Below, piece by piece: positions 8,138 through 15,278 of a DNA stretch of 37,909 nt. Under the pieces are notes generated by a model, which was not told the DNA's origin, did no database searches, and saw nothing but the letters and a program-made list of their open reading frames with translations. The stretch's first letter is position 1, and each line of letters begins with the position of its first letter. The stretch covers positions 1-37,909 of the forward strand of contig CAYPXJ010000011.1 in assembly GCA_964414595.1 (NCBI GenBank), written 5' to 3'. Source of the DNA: CAYPXJ01 sp964414595 (GTDB lineage: Bacteria > Pseudomonadota > Alphaproteobacteria > Rickettsiales > CAIJLX01). The position numbers and the translations under genes were made by a program.

Positions 8138-9088
8138 CTAGTTCCCATCCATACGAATGACCATACTGCATAAAGATAGGTCGTTACCTACAAGCCATTC
8201 ACCTTGTCCTGCTTTTTCCTCGGTAGCACTGTTATTAGAAACACAGGAGCGTAAGATAATGTCTGAACTTGATTGCAGATCAATGCCCACTTTTTCCATT
8301 TCGCCATCTAAGATGGGGAAAAGGGCATCCAGCATGGTAAATTCCGGATTAAAAAACATGGTAGTTCCCAAAATTCTTACAAAAATTTCAATAAGTACAC
8401 ATATACCATTATTATGGCAGTTAATTCCTCCAATCATGACCGGGGCTACAATGGTTGTGCCCAAAAAAGGTTTTCCGTCATCACGCTTGAGGTCAAGCGC
8501 ATAAGCAGTTTCTGCTGAAAAATAAGGTAAAAAGGAAAAATCATTGGTGGCCTCGTAATGCAAGAATTTCCCTACAAGGAAGTAGTTCATGCGGTGGCCA
8601 TTTGCATCAGCGACAGAGATATCGCCATTTAAGATAACGCCGCCACCAACAGGTAAGGAAGGATAACCAAATCCCTCTTCCATTTGCCCATTATAACCAT
8701 CGCCACCTATGAGCCCTTCATAATGAAGTTGCGGCCAGACCAGAGGAATTTCCGCATACCATTTTAGAATAATGCTGCCGATGATCTCGTTAATGTTTTT
8801 ATCCGAAATCAGCCCATCGCCATCACCGCCTTCTGTGGCATTATTTCCCGCCGGCAAGCCATAACCTAATGCGCGAGAATAGGGTAAATCACCTGGGAAA
8901 TAGCGGTATTTGGTACGAAATGCGGCAACGGCAGCGTCAAATTGCTCAAGGCGCGTAGCGCTGGAGCGTACTTCCGCCGCCTTTACAAGATTGATGCCAA
9001 CGTAAACCCCGCCAATAATCAAGCCGATAATCACCAGCGCAACGGTGATTTCGAAAAGCGTAAAACCCTGGATGGTATTTTTTTTCAT
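8138..9088 (-). CDS. Type IV pilin/pseudopilin-like protein (array member 3)
   Basis: A 316-residue prepilin from the ATG ending at 9088 (MKKNTIQG leader, G8/F9 cleavage); CAGGA sits 5 bases upstream. An ATG two codons earlier overlaps the TGA of the preceding gene and is less likely. The mature N-terminus reads FTLFE, so Glu5 is kept although residue 4 is Phe. Core motifs: AAEVRS, AAFRTKYRYFPGD, GYGLPAG, acidic loop GDGDGLISD, VWPQL, DLKRDDGKPFLG, and cysteines CVSNN and SLCSM at the C-terminus, plus an extra Cys-x-x-x-x-x-Cys pair (INCHNNGIC) in the middle. Its stop is 7 bases before the next gene, indicating coupled translation. Confidence 0.83.
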   Translation of the reverse strand: MKKNTIQGFTLFEITVALVIIGLIIGGVYVGINLVKAAEVRSSATRLEQFDAAVAAFRTKYRYFPGDLPYSRALGYGLPAGNNATEGGDGDGLISDKNINEIIGSIILKWYAEIPLVWPQLHYEGLIGGDGYNGQMEEGFGYPSLPVGGGVILNGDISVADANGHRMNYFLVGKFLHYEATNDFSFLPYFSAETAYALDLKRDDGKPFLGTTIVAPVMIGGINCHNNGICVLIEIFVRILGTTMFFNPEFTMLDALFPILDGEMEKVGIDLQSSSDIILRSCVSNNSATEEKAGQGEWLVGNDLSLCSMVIRMDGN

Positions 9089-9090
9089 GA

Positions 9091-10050
9091 TCATCCTGAT
9101 ATACGTACAAATAGAGTACAGAGTGAGGTATCAGATGCTGCATTATAGCCGGCATCTTCAACTGGAAGAGTAAGGATACTCTGTTCTCCGGCGATACAAC
9201 TACCGACAGCGTCCTTACTCTCTAAACCAACTTGCCCAAAAATTAAGTCAATTGCACCAGCGTAATTTTCTACATCAACTTCGCTGAGGGGTAAGCGCGC
9301 AAAAAGACTAAAGAAAATTGGAAGCGCAGAGTCAGCAGACCATAGACCAGCCGCGCGCACATTTCCCTGTAGTGGCATTCCATCATCCATTTTAAAATCT
9401 ATTGCTAAGGATCCTGCTCCTGAAGTAGCGGGAAAGAAGCTGTACTCATTACCACTTGCAGCAGGTTTTATATTTGCGATGAGATAGTAATTTTTACCCG
9501 CTTCAAGCATGGACCTTCTCATGGCGGGGATACTGTCATTACCACCAGAGCGTTCTAGGAATTCATGATTTCCATTTACAATAACTGATCCGCCGGTTGG
9601 TAACACAGGAATACCAGCGCCCGGTTCAAGATTAGTTGTAAATGGCCCCCCAGGAATAAATTTTTCAGTATTAAGTTGTGGCCACACATAAGGTAATTCA
9701 CCCGCCCATCTAAAAGGATCCATTTCCAGTTCAATGCCGTTATTTGGCTCAGGAGCGTCATCATTATCCTCTATTCGCCCATCCCCATTTCCTGCATTTA
9801 TTTCGCCGGGAAGGCCATAACCCACGGCTTTGGTACCAGGCAAGTCACCGGGTAAATATTTGTATTTTGCCCGAAAACTATTTATTGCTTGGTCATATTG
9901 GTTCAAGCGACTAATAGTTGAACGCACTTCGGCAGCTGCAAGCAATTTTTTTCCAACAAATAATGCGCCCACCAGCAGCCCCACAATTACCAGCACCACG
10001 GAAAGTTCGACGAGGGTAAAGCCATTTTGTATGTGATTTCGTGGTTTCAT
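9091..10050 (-). CDS. Type IV pilin/pseudopilin-like protein (array member 2)
   Basis: A 319-residue prepilin: MKPRNHIQNG leader, cleavage G10/F11, FTLVE with Glu5, hydrophobic helix to about residue 33. It shares the RSTISRLNQYDQAINSF region, KYKYLPGD, GYGLPG, an acidic loop GNGDGRIEDND, YVWPQLNTEKFIPGG, DFKMDDGMPLQG and a C-terminal cysteine pair (SCIAG and SLCTL) ending in RISG, the same ending as array member 1. There is no clear ribosome binding site before its ATG, unlike members 1 and 5. It follows a 149-bp gap containing a GC-rich hairpin, so its expression is probably reduced relative to member 1. Confidence 0.84.
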   Translation of the reverse strand: MKPRNHIQNGFTLVELSVVLVIVGLLVGALFVGKKLLAAAEVRSTISRLNQYDQAINSFRAKYKYLPGDLPGTKAVGYGLPGEINAGNGDGRIEDNDDAPEPNNGIELEMDPFRWAGELPYVWPQLNTEKFIPGGPFTTNLEPGAGIPVLPTGGSVIVNGNHEFLERSGGNDSIPAMRRSMLEAGKNYYLIANIKPAASGNEYSFFPATSGAGSLAIDFKMDDGMPLQGNVRAAGLWSADSALPIFFSLFARLPLSEVDVENYAGAIDLIFGQVGLESKDAVGSCIAGEQSILTLPVEDAGYNAASDTSLCTLFVRISG

Positions 10051-10117
10051 AGTTTTTGCAAACCGCTAAAGACTCAACCGTTTTTGTCTCAAATTTGCAT
10101 CCCCCCAGATACTCGAA

Positions 10118-10144
10118 GGGGGTGGGCCTTGCGGCACCACCCCC
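10118..10144 (-). terminator. GC-rich hairpin between pilin genes 1 and 2 (attenuator-like)
   Basis: GGGGGTGG (10118-10125) pairs with CCACCCCC (10137-10144), extended by GCC/GGC with one bulged A and a TTGC loop. A C-run at 10101-10106 could instead pair with GGGGG at 10118-10122, giving two exclusive folds. No U-run follows on the minus strand, so partial termination or RNA-end stabilisation after the first pilin gene is more likely than a full stop. Confidence 0.55.
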
Positions 10145-10199
10145 CGTAATTTAAGCGTCGGTTATGGGAGTATCATACCATAACCAGCGTATTTGCGCC

Positions 10200-11018
10200 T
10201 TAGCCGCTAATACGTGCGGAAAGACCGCATTTCGAACCCTCTTTACCTACGCGGTAAACACTGGTCGTAACGCTTGTATCAGTAGAATCATCTACGCAAC
10301 CTGCGTCAGCGCTTGTGCCGCTGGCATCGGTCGGGTCAACGTCTGTGAAGTCATTCTCACCCAAAGCGCGTACAGCACCGGTGAATGGGTTGCCATCATC
10401 GCGGCGCGTGTCAATCGAGAATGCCGCTTCACCCGAAACGGAACCCTTGAAGAAAGTCGTACCTGCATCTACAAAACGATAGACGTTACGGTTATTAATT
10501 TGACCCAGCAATACGCCACCGCCAATACGGCCAGCAGGAATGTTTACATCAATTTGAGCAGCCGTAAGTGTATTTGGCAACGTTTGTGAAATTTGACCAG
10601 GGATTGTACCTTCGCTGTTCAAATGTACCCAAGCAGCAAGACCTTCACCGCATTCGGTTGTGCCAACTGCAGCGCAGTCTGATGGTGTTGCAGTATCCAC
10701 GGCTTCGATCAGCTTATTGCCGTTACCGCCCTTATTGGGGTTACCTTGGCTATCAGCCGACGTACCGTATGACAGGTCCGGCAAACCAAAGCTTTTTGGC
10801 TTGGAGATATCACCCGGCAGCGCAATGTATTTTGTGCGGAATGCGTTAATCGCCGCATCGAACTGGTCGAGCTGCGTGAGCTGCGAACGCACTTCAGCCG
10901 CGCGGATAAGAGCCTGGCCGACGAGTACACCCCCAACGATAAGGCCGATGATAACGAGTACGATGGAAAGCTCTACCAGGGTAAAGCCCGCCTCGCGGTT
11001 CTTATAAGTATGCTTCAT
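10200..11018 (-). CDS. Type IV pilin-like protein, probable major subunit (array member 1)
   Basis: The first and shortest of the five (272 residues). Leader MKHTYKNREAG, cleavage G11/F12, FTLVELSIVLVIIGL with Glu5, then RAAEVRSQLTQLDQFDAAINAF and KYIALPGD. The DTRRDDGNPFTG motif and the closing cysteine pair (GCVDD and KCGLS) followed by ARISG match its neighbours; an additional pair sits at DCAAVGTTEC. It has a consensus AGGAGG site 8 bases before the ATG, a structured leader and a plausible promoter, while the genes downstream have weaker or coupled starts. That arrangement suggests this is the abundant subunit. No pilus motor, secretin or prepilin peptidase is in the window. Confidence 0.86.
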   Translation of the reverse strand: MKHTYKNREAGFTLVELSIVLVIIGLIVGGVLVGQALIRAAEVRSQLTQLDQFDAAINAFRTKYIALPGDISKPKSFGLPDLSYGTSADSQGNPNKGGNGNKLIEAVDTATPSDCAAVGTTECGEGLAAWVHLNSEGTIPGQISQTLPNTLTAAQIDVNIPAGRIGGGVLLGQINNRNVYRFVDAGTTFFKGSVSGEAAFSIDTRRDDGNPFTGAVRALGENDFTDVDPTDASGTSADAGCVDDSTDTSVTTSVYRVGKEGSKCGLSARISG

Positions 11019-11369
11019 ATAGACAACCTCCTAGTTGCAAGCACGTTATCCGTGCGCGGCGCCTGCCGCAGGTTCACGGGTAACTTTATTTTAAGTTACA
11101 AGGGTGACAATACGAAATTTTCGACCCCTTCGCATTACAAATTGTAAGAATTTACAAAATGAGTGATGTTTTTTTACCACAAAATATGGGGTTAGGCGAC
11201 GAATTGTGTGCCAGATATGGATGATTTACTGGCATTTTGTCGTGGACGGCAAAGGGAGTGCTTCCTGCCTTGTGCTTGGTGCCTTGGAAAAAGGTTTTAA
11301 GTTGTGTTCTGGTTACAAAGTCATTAAAACCACCAGGCATAAATCACAAGGCACTAGGCACTAAATACT
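11019..11369. other. 351-bp intergenic region between pilin 1 and the methyltransferase
   Basis: No convincing gene. The left part holds the pilin leader with two small hairpins (GCACG/CGTGC at 11041-11055 and GCGGC/GCCGC at 11056-11069), a perfect TAACTT/AAGTTA inverted repeat (11081-11098) and three TTACAA half-sites (11096, 11135, 11152), one forming a palindrome with TTGTAA. The right part has TGCCTTGTG (11266-11274) inverted relative to CACAAGGCA (11345-11353) and a tandem GGCACTA pair at 11350-11363. No strong ribosome site precedes the methyltransferase. Confidence 0.6.
11083..11110 (-). promoter_or_regulatory. Candidate sigma-70-like promoter for the pilin array
   Basis: On the minus strand, TTGTCA (-35, 11105-11110) and TAAAGT (-10, 11083-11088) are separated by 16 bases. 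Transcription would begin near 11076, leaving a leader of about 55 bases that carries two hairpins and the AGGAGG site. The -10 overlaps the TAACTT/AAGTTA inverted repeat, so a repressor bound there could block it. The match is fair, not decisive. Confidence 0.4.
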
Positions 11370-12128
11370 ATGTTCTACGGCAATTTCCAGGGCGAGAATG
11401 GCGCGCTTTTTAAGCAAAGTTTAGAGATTCTGCGCAAGGTTTTCAGCCGTGTATATGCCAACGATAATTTGATTACCGTTCAGCGCAATGTCGGCTTCCT
11501 GCAGGATCCGAAATTCATGAAGGCCTTTACCAAAGCCGCACTGACTACGCAGGAAAAATCCCTGGGATGGCGTTTGCACACACTCTGCTGGGCCGCGCAT
11601 CATTGCCTTTCAGTGGAAGGTGATTTTGTGGAGTGCGGTGTTTATAAAGGTTTTAGTTTTGCGGTGGTGTGCGATTATCTCGATTTCGCCAAGGTGAGTA
11701 AGAAGCTCTACCTCTACGATACCTACGAGGGGATTCCAGAGCAGTATAATTCTGAAGGCCGTTCAAACCGCGTGTACGAGGAGCAGCTGAAGGCGAATCG
11801 TAATGCGATTTATGACGAGGTGGTGGCGAAGTTTAAACCCTATCCGAATGTTGAAATTGTCAAAGGGATCGTGCCCGATACCTTTGCCAAATCGAGCCCC
11901 AAAAAGATTGCGCTCCTCCATATCGATATGAACGCTGCGGCTGCCGAAATTGCCGCGCTTGAGCATCTTTTTGACCGCGTAAGCACGGGCGGAATCATCA
12001 TATTTGATGATTATGGCTGGTCGGGTTATGTGAAGCAAAAAATCGCGGAAGATACATTCATGGCCGCGCGCGGCGACCATCGCATCATGGAGTTACCTAC
12101 TGGCCAGGGGTTGCTCATTAAAAAATAG
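11370..12128 (+). CDS. TylF/macrocin O-methyltransferase-like class I methyltransferase
   Basis: A 252-residue SAM-dependent methyltransferase. Motif I is FVECGVYKGFSF (residues 86-97), motif II LYLYDTYEGIP (113-123), then LLHIDMN (182-188) and IIFDDYGW (210-217), whose aspartates correspond to the metal-binding pair of TylF-type O-methyltransferases. The family acts on sugars, often in surface polysaccharide or antibiotic pathways; the substrate cannot be told here. The family's usual D-x-D-x-Y-x-S stretch is replaced by D-M-N-A-A-A-A, so specificity may differ. Its stop codon directly abuts tRNA-Leu, so the two are probably co-transcribed. The start lacks a clear ribosome site. Confidence 0.82.
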   Translation: MFYGNFQGENGALFKQSLEILRKVFSRVYANDNLITVQRNVGFLQDPKFMKAFTKAALTTQEKSLGWRLHTLCWAAHHCLSVEGDFVECGVYKGFSFAVVCDYLDFAKVSKKLYLYDTYEGIPEQYNSEGRSNRVYEEQLKANRNAIYDEVVAKFKPYPNVEIVKGIVPDTFAKSSPKKIALLHIDMNAAAAEIAALEHLFDRVSTGGIIIFDDYGWSGYVKQKIAEDTFMAARGDHRIMELPTGQGLLIKK

Positions 12129-12217
12129 GCCTGCGTGGCGGAATTGGTAGACGCCGGGGACTTAAAATCCCTTGTTGAGTGATCAACGTGCCGGTTCGAG
12201 TCCGGCCGCAGGCACCA
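12129..12217 (+). tRNA. tRNA-Leu (UAA anticodon)
   Basis: An 89-base class II tRNA. The acceptor stem GCCTGCG/CGCAGGC, D arm with GGTAGACGC, anticodon loop CTTAAAA giving UAA, a variable arm TTGAGTGATCAA, the T arm GGTTCGAGTCC and an encoded CCA end are all present. It begins at the base right after the methyltransferase stop codon. A 6-bp hairpin (GCACTT/AAGTGC, 12245-12263) lies downstream. Confidence 0.97.
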
Positions 12218-12244
12218 TGCAATTATGGTACCTAAGAAATTGTG

Positions 12245-12263
12245 GCACTTTTGCCATAAGTGC
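12245..12263 (+). terminator. Weak hairpin after tRNA-Leu
   Basis: GCACTT (12245-12250) and AAGTGC (12258-12263) form a perfect 6-bp stem with a 7-base loop 27 bases past the tRNA. A T5 run occurs about 15 bases later, too far for a standard intrinsic terminator. Low confidence. Confidence 0.3.
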
Positions 12264-12358
12264 GAAGTATTAAATGCCTTTTTGAATAGGGATTTGTTCA
12301 GAAAGTGAGGTTTTTTTGATAAAATGGATGCGGGGCCGTTTTTGTTAGGGAGATTTAC

Positions 12359-13479
12359 ATGCGCAAATTCCTTGCGCTGCTTGGCTCGACGTCTGTGCTT
12401 ACCATCAGCCACGCCGCTTTCGCTCAAGATATTTTAAATCCACGCCTGATTGGCTTTCGTTCGAGCTCGTCACAGAAGTGCAAAATGAATATAGCTACAA
12501 TTCAGATAACCCTCAAAATGAACGCAATCGCCTCTTTAACCATACGGAATTTGTACCTCGTGTAGATTTTGGTAAGGGTTTTTCCGCGGACGGAGTGTTT
12601 GTATTTGAACCGCAGGATCAAGAACAAACCCTCAATGAAGGTAACGATATCTGGTTTGATAGACATGGTGCTTTTATCGAACAAATCCGCCTCAATTATG
12701 AAAACGGACCCTATAATGTGTGGGCGGGTAAATTTAACCCTGATTTCGGCAAAGCGTGGGACTGGGGTCGCGGTATCTGGAGCGAAGACTTTGCTGAAGA
12801 TTATGAAATAACGGAGAAATGGGGGGCGGGTGCGGGTTATCATTTTGAAACCGCGCGTGGCGATACCTACAATATTAATGGGACCAGTTTTTTTGCTGAT
12901 ACAACGGCCTTAGGCGAATCCGTGATTACAAAACGCGATCGTTTGCGTTTGGAAGATGGTGGAGCAAGTAATACAAAAAATCCCTCCTCTTTCACACTTT
13001 CCTTTGAAGGGCAAAATCCTGTGGGGAACGCAAGTTTTGGCTATCATGCGGGGTATCGTTTTTTAGCTGAACAGGGGAAAAATCAAAGCGTCGATACAGA
13101 TGATGAATCGGGCTTTGTTTTAGGACTTACGTCAACCATTCCTGTGGCGGAACAGGTCGTACTGGATGTGCTTTTAGAATACACGGACTTATCTAACTTC
13201 GAGGGCGTAAAGAACGCAGATAGGCAATATTCATCTGCAAGTGTAATCATAAAAATTATGGATAACTGGAACGCGACAGTGGGTTATACCCAGCGTGAAA
13301 TTGACGATCCTGTTAACGCCATTGATGCAACCGACGACTTATTCCAACTGAGTGGCGGTTATGATTTTCAAAATGGCACAACTTTAGAAGTTGGCTATCG
13401 TTACAGCGAAGAATCCGGCTTTGAAAACAACATGGTTGGCTTTTTACTGAGATACCAACTGAGCCATAACCCTAGTTAA
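12359..13479 (+). pseudogene. Outer-membrane beta-barrel (porin-like) gene with a frameshift after the signal peptide
   Basis: The first frame encodes a clean signal peptide, MRKFLALLGSTSVLTISHAA then FA/QD, behind an AGGGAG ribosome site. It then runs into unrelated sequence. The frame one base back is open without a break and encodes a barrel-like protein: alternating polar/aromatic strands, WAGKFNPDFGKAWDWGRG, and GGYDFQNGTTLEVGYRYSEE near the end. The frames join around the T4 run at 12432-12435; one extra T would fuse them. So this is either a recent pseudogene, a slippage-controlled gene or a sequencing error. The only start for the second frame alone is a GTG at 12478 that would lack a signal peptide, so that shorter reading is unlikely to be functional. 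Substrate unknown. Confidence 0.7.
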
Positions 13480-14783
13480 ATTTTATTTAACCGAGGATTC
13501 TTGAAATGCTCGCGGTATTCGGCGAGAGCTTTTTTCTCGTCGAATTCCTTCTGCATTTTTGCCACAACCACGGTTGCTACACCGTTGCCAATCAAGTTGG
13601 TAAGGGCTCGGGCAGTGGACATAAAGCGATCAATCCCGAGGAGTAAAGCTAAACCTTCCAGAGGCAGAATGCCCGAAGCCTGAATCGTGGCCGCGAGTAC
13701 AATAAACGCGCTTCCAACCACACCTGCTGCACCTTTGGAGGTAAGCAATAAAATGCCAAGCAGCGAAAGCTGTTGACCAAGCGTGAGGTCGATATTGAAA
13801 GCTTGCGCGATAAAGATAACGCCCATCGAGAGATAAATCGAAGAGCCATCGAGGTTAAACGAATAACCGGTTGGCAAGACCAAACCAACAACAGGTTTAG
13901 AACAACCAAGACGCTGAAGCTTTTCCATCATGCGCGGCAATACCGTTTCGGACGAAGAAGTGCCGAGTACGATAATAAGCTCTTCTTTAATATAGCGCAC
14001 GAATCGCAGGACGCTGAAGCCGTAATACCAGGAAATAGCGCCCAATACCGCCACCACGAAAAAGATAAGGGTGCCGGCTGTGACTAGAACGAGTTCACCC
14101 AGTGGAATAAGGGAGCTAACGCCGTATTTACCGACCGTAAAGGCGAGCGCGCCAAATGCACCCAGTGGCGCGACATACATAATAATTTGGATAATGCCGA
14201 AGAAGACGGTGGTTAAACGCTCGCAGGCCTCTTCAATTTTACGGCCATGTTCACCCATGCCGGAAATCACAACGCCAGCCATGCACGCCACAAAAAGAAT
14301 CTGTAGCAGATTACCTTCCACAAAAGCCGAGCTAAAAGTATGGGGAATAATATCGAGCAGGAAGTCAGCCGTGCTATGCGGTTCAGCCGCTTTATTCACA
14401 TAGGCGCTGACATCGGCATGATTAGCGCTGGCCTGGATATCCATCCCTTTTCCCGGCTTAAAGACATTCATAGAAACCATACCAAGAATAAGCGCGATAG
14501 TTGTGACCACCTCAAAATAAATAATGGAAATACCGCCTATTTTCCCGACTTTTTTAATGTCTCCCATGTGGGAAAAACCCGTCACTATGGTAAGAAAAAT
14601 GATAGGCCCAACGACCATTTTGATGAGTTTAATAAAACCATCTGCAAGGGGTTTCATTGCGACGCCCGTTTCGGGGAACATGCCGCCGATAATTGCGCCC
14701 AGCACCATGGCTAATAATACTTGTACGGTAAGATTTTTCCACCAAGGGCGGCTGACTTTTTCGGAACGCTTCGCAGAGGTCAT
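13476..14783 (-). CDS. dctA: C4-dicarboxylate:cation symporter, DctA/GltP-type
   Basis: A 435-residue secondary transporter of the dicarboxylate/amino acid:cation symporter family. Visible motifs: GTSSSETVLPRMMEKL (serine-rich re-entrant loop), PTGYSFNLDGSSIYLSMG and TSKGAAGVVGSAF, with about eight membrane segments plus two hairpins as in the family. Length matches DctA. I chose the ATG ending at 14783, preceded by GGGAGA at 7 bases; a TTG 30 bases upstream is unsupported. Succinate, fumarate and malate are the usual substrates, but glutamate or aspartate cannot be excluded. The stop overlaps the convergent porin stop within one TTAA. No dctBD regulators are nearby. Confidence 0.88.
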   Translation of the reverse strand: MTSAKRSEKVSRPWWKNLTVQVLLAMVLGAIIGGMFPETGVAMKPLADGFIKLIKMVVGPIIFLTIVTGFSHMGDIKKVGKIGGISIIYFEVVTTIALILGMVSMNVFKPGKGMDIQASANHADVSAYVNKAAEPHSTADFLLDIIPHTFSSAFVEGNLLQILFVACMAGVVISGMGEHGRKIEEACERLTTVFFGIIQIIMYVAPLGAFGALAFTVGKYGVSSLIPLGELVLVTAGTLIFFVVAVLGAISWYYGFSVLRFVRYIKEELIIVLGTSSSETVLPRMMEKLQRLGCSKPVVGLVLPTGYSFNLDGSSIYLSMGVIFIAQAFNIDLTLGQQLSLLGILLLTSKGAAGVVGSAFIVLAATIQASGILPLEGLALLLGIDRFMSTARALTNLIGNGVATVVVAKMQKEFDEKKALAEYREHFKNPRLNKI

Positions 14784-14917
14784 GAGGCTTCTCCCTATAA
14801 AAAAAGTCGCCAAGGATTAAAGGGGATAAGGCACACAGGCAAGCTTAAAATGTGGGTTATGGCAAAGGCTTACAGGAAAGGGTTCTCTAAACGGCAGGAA
14901 TCAGCCACTACAAGCTT

Positions 14918-15115
14918 CTACGAACGGGAAATATAAAAAAGAATCGCCAGCATCGCCAGCGCCAGCGCTTGGGCGGCAACACGCGCTACCATCAGTTTAT
15001 TGCCATATTTCTTATTGGTTTTGCCGCCCCGGATCATGACCACGAAACCTGTGGCCAGAACAATGACGGTGATGGCCATAAAGGCGATAAGCAGAATGGA
15101 GGTCGTTGTTTCCAT
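14918..15115 (-). CDS. Twin transmembrane helix small protein (HIG1 domain)
   Basis: A 65-residue inner-membrane protein with two helices (about residues 7-29 and 43-62) joined by a basic loop GGKTNKKYGNKLMVARV. The K-Y-G-N-K-L-M-x-x-R-V pattern is the HIG1/hypoxia-induced signature of alphaproteobacterial small proteins, relatives of mitochondrial respiratory supercomplex factors. The start is the ATG ending at 15115 with AAGGG upstream; an ATG 22 codons earlier would add an improbable tail. It diverges from rpsB. A role near cytochrome oxidase is family knowledge, not visible here. Confidence 0.75.
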   Translation of the reverse strand: METTTSILLIAFMAITVIVLATGFVVMIRGGKTNKKYGNKLMVARVAAQALALAMLAILFYISRS

Positions 15116-15123
15116 AAAAACCC

Positions 15124-15151
15124 TTGCAAATCCTAAGAAGAATGCTAAAAC
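15124..15151 (+). promoter_or_regulatory. Candidate promoter for rpsB-tsf
   Basis: TTGCAA (-35, 15124-15129), a 16-base spacer and TAAAAC (-10, 15146-15151). Downstream, TCTAGAG occurs twice (15161-15167 and 15184-15190), 23 bases apart, which could be an operator. The long leader (about 120 bases) to the ATG contains the hairpin listed next. Confidence 0.4.
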
Positions 15152-15198
15152 ACGCGCCACTCTAGAGGATGCGCTAAGCATAATCTAGAGAATTCACA

Positions 15199-15260
15199 CA
15201 CGGGCCCGCGTTCCTACTCGGACGCATCGGTGTTTGCCAAACGCCCGTGGAGGTTTAACC
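15199..15260 (+). promoter_or_regulatory. Structured rpsB leader (possible S2 autoregulatory element)
   Basis: CACGGGC (15199-15205) pairs with GCCCGTG (15243-15249), closing a 37-base loop that contains GTTT/AAAC (15232-15242). A second small palindrome, GGTTTAACC (15252-15260), follows directly, then the GGAG ribosome site. Ribosomal protein S2 operons are often controlled by leader RNA; I infer such a role from position and folding only. Confidence 0.4.
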
Positions 15261-15278
15261 GATAAACAGGAGTATATT

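Noticed and set aside
11152..11340. A 62-codon minus-strand frame between the pilin array and the methyltransferase
   Set aside because: No ribosome site, no recognisable domain, and it lies over the operator-like repeats; it looks like a chance frame.
12129..12358. tRNA-Leu as an integration site for a mobile element
   Set aside because: No direct copy of the tRNA 3' end is visible downstream, and no integrase or phage gene is present in the window.
14784..14813. TTG start giving ten extra residues on the dicarboxylate transporter
   Set aside because: The GGGAGA-ATG at 14783 lies inside that extension and fits the family length.
15234..15278. A 15-codon in-frame extension of rpsB
   Set aside because: It falls in the structured leader and precedes a strong GGAG-ATG that gives the standard S2 N-terminus.
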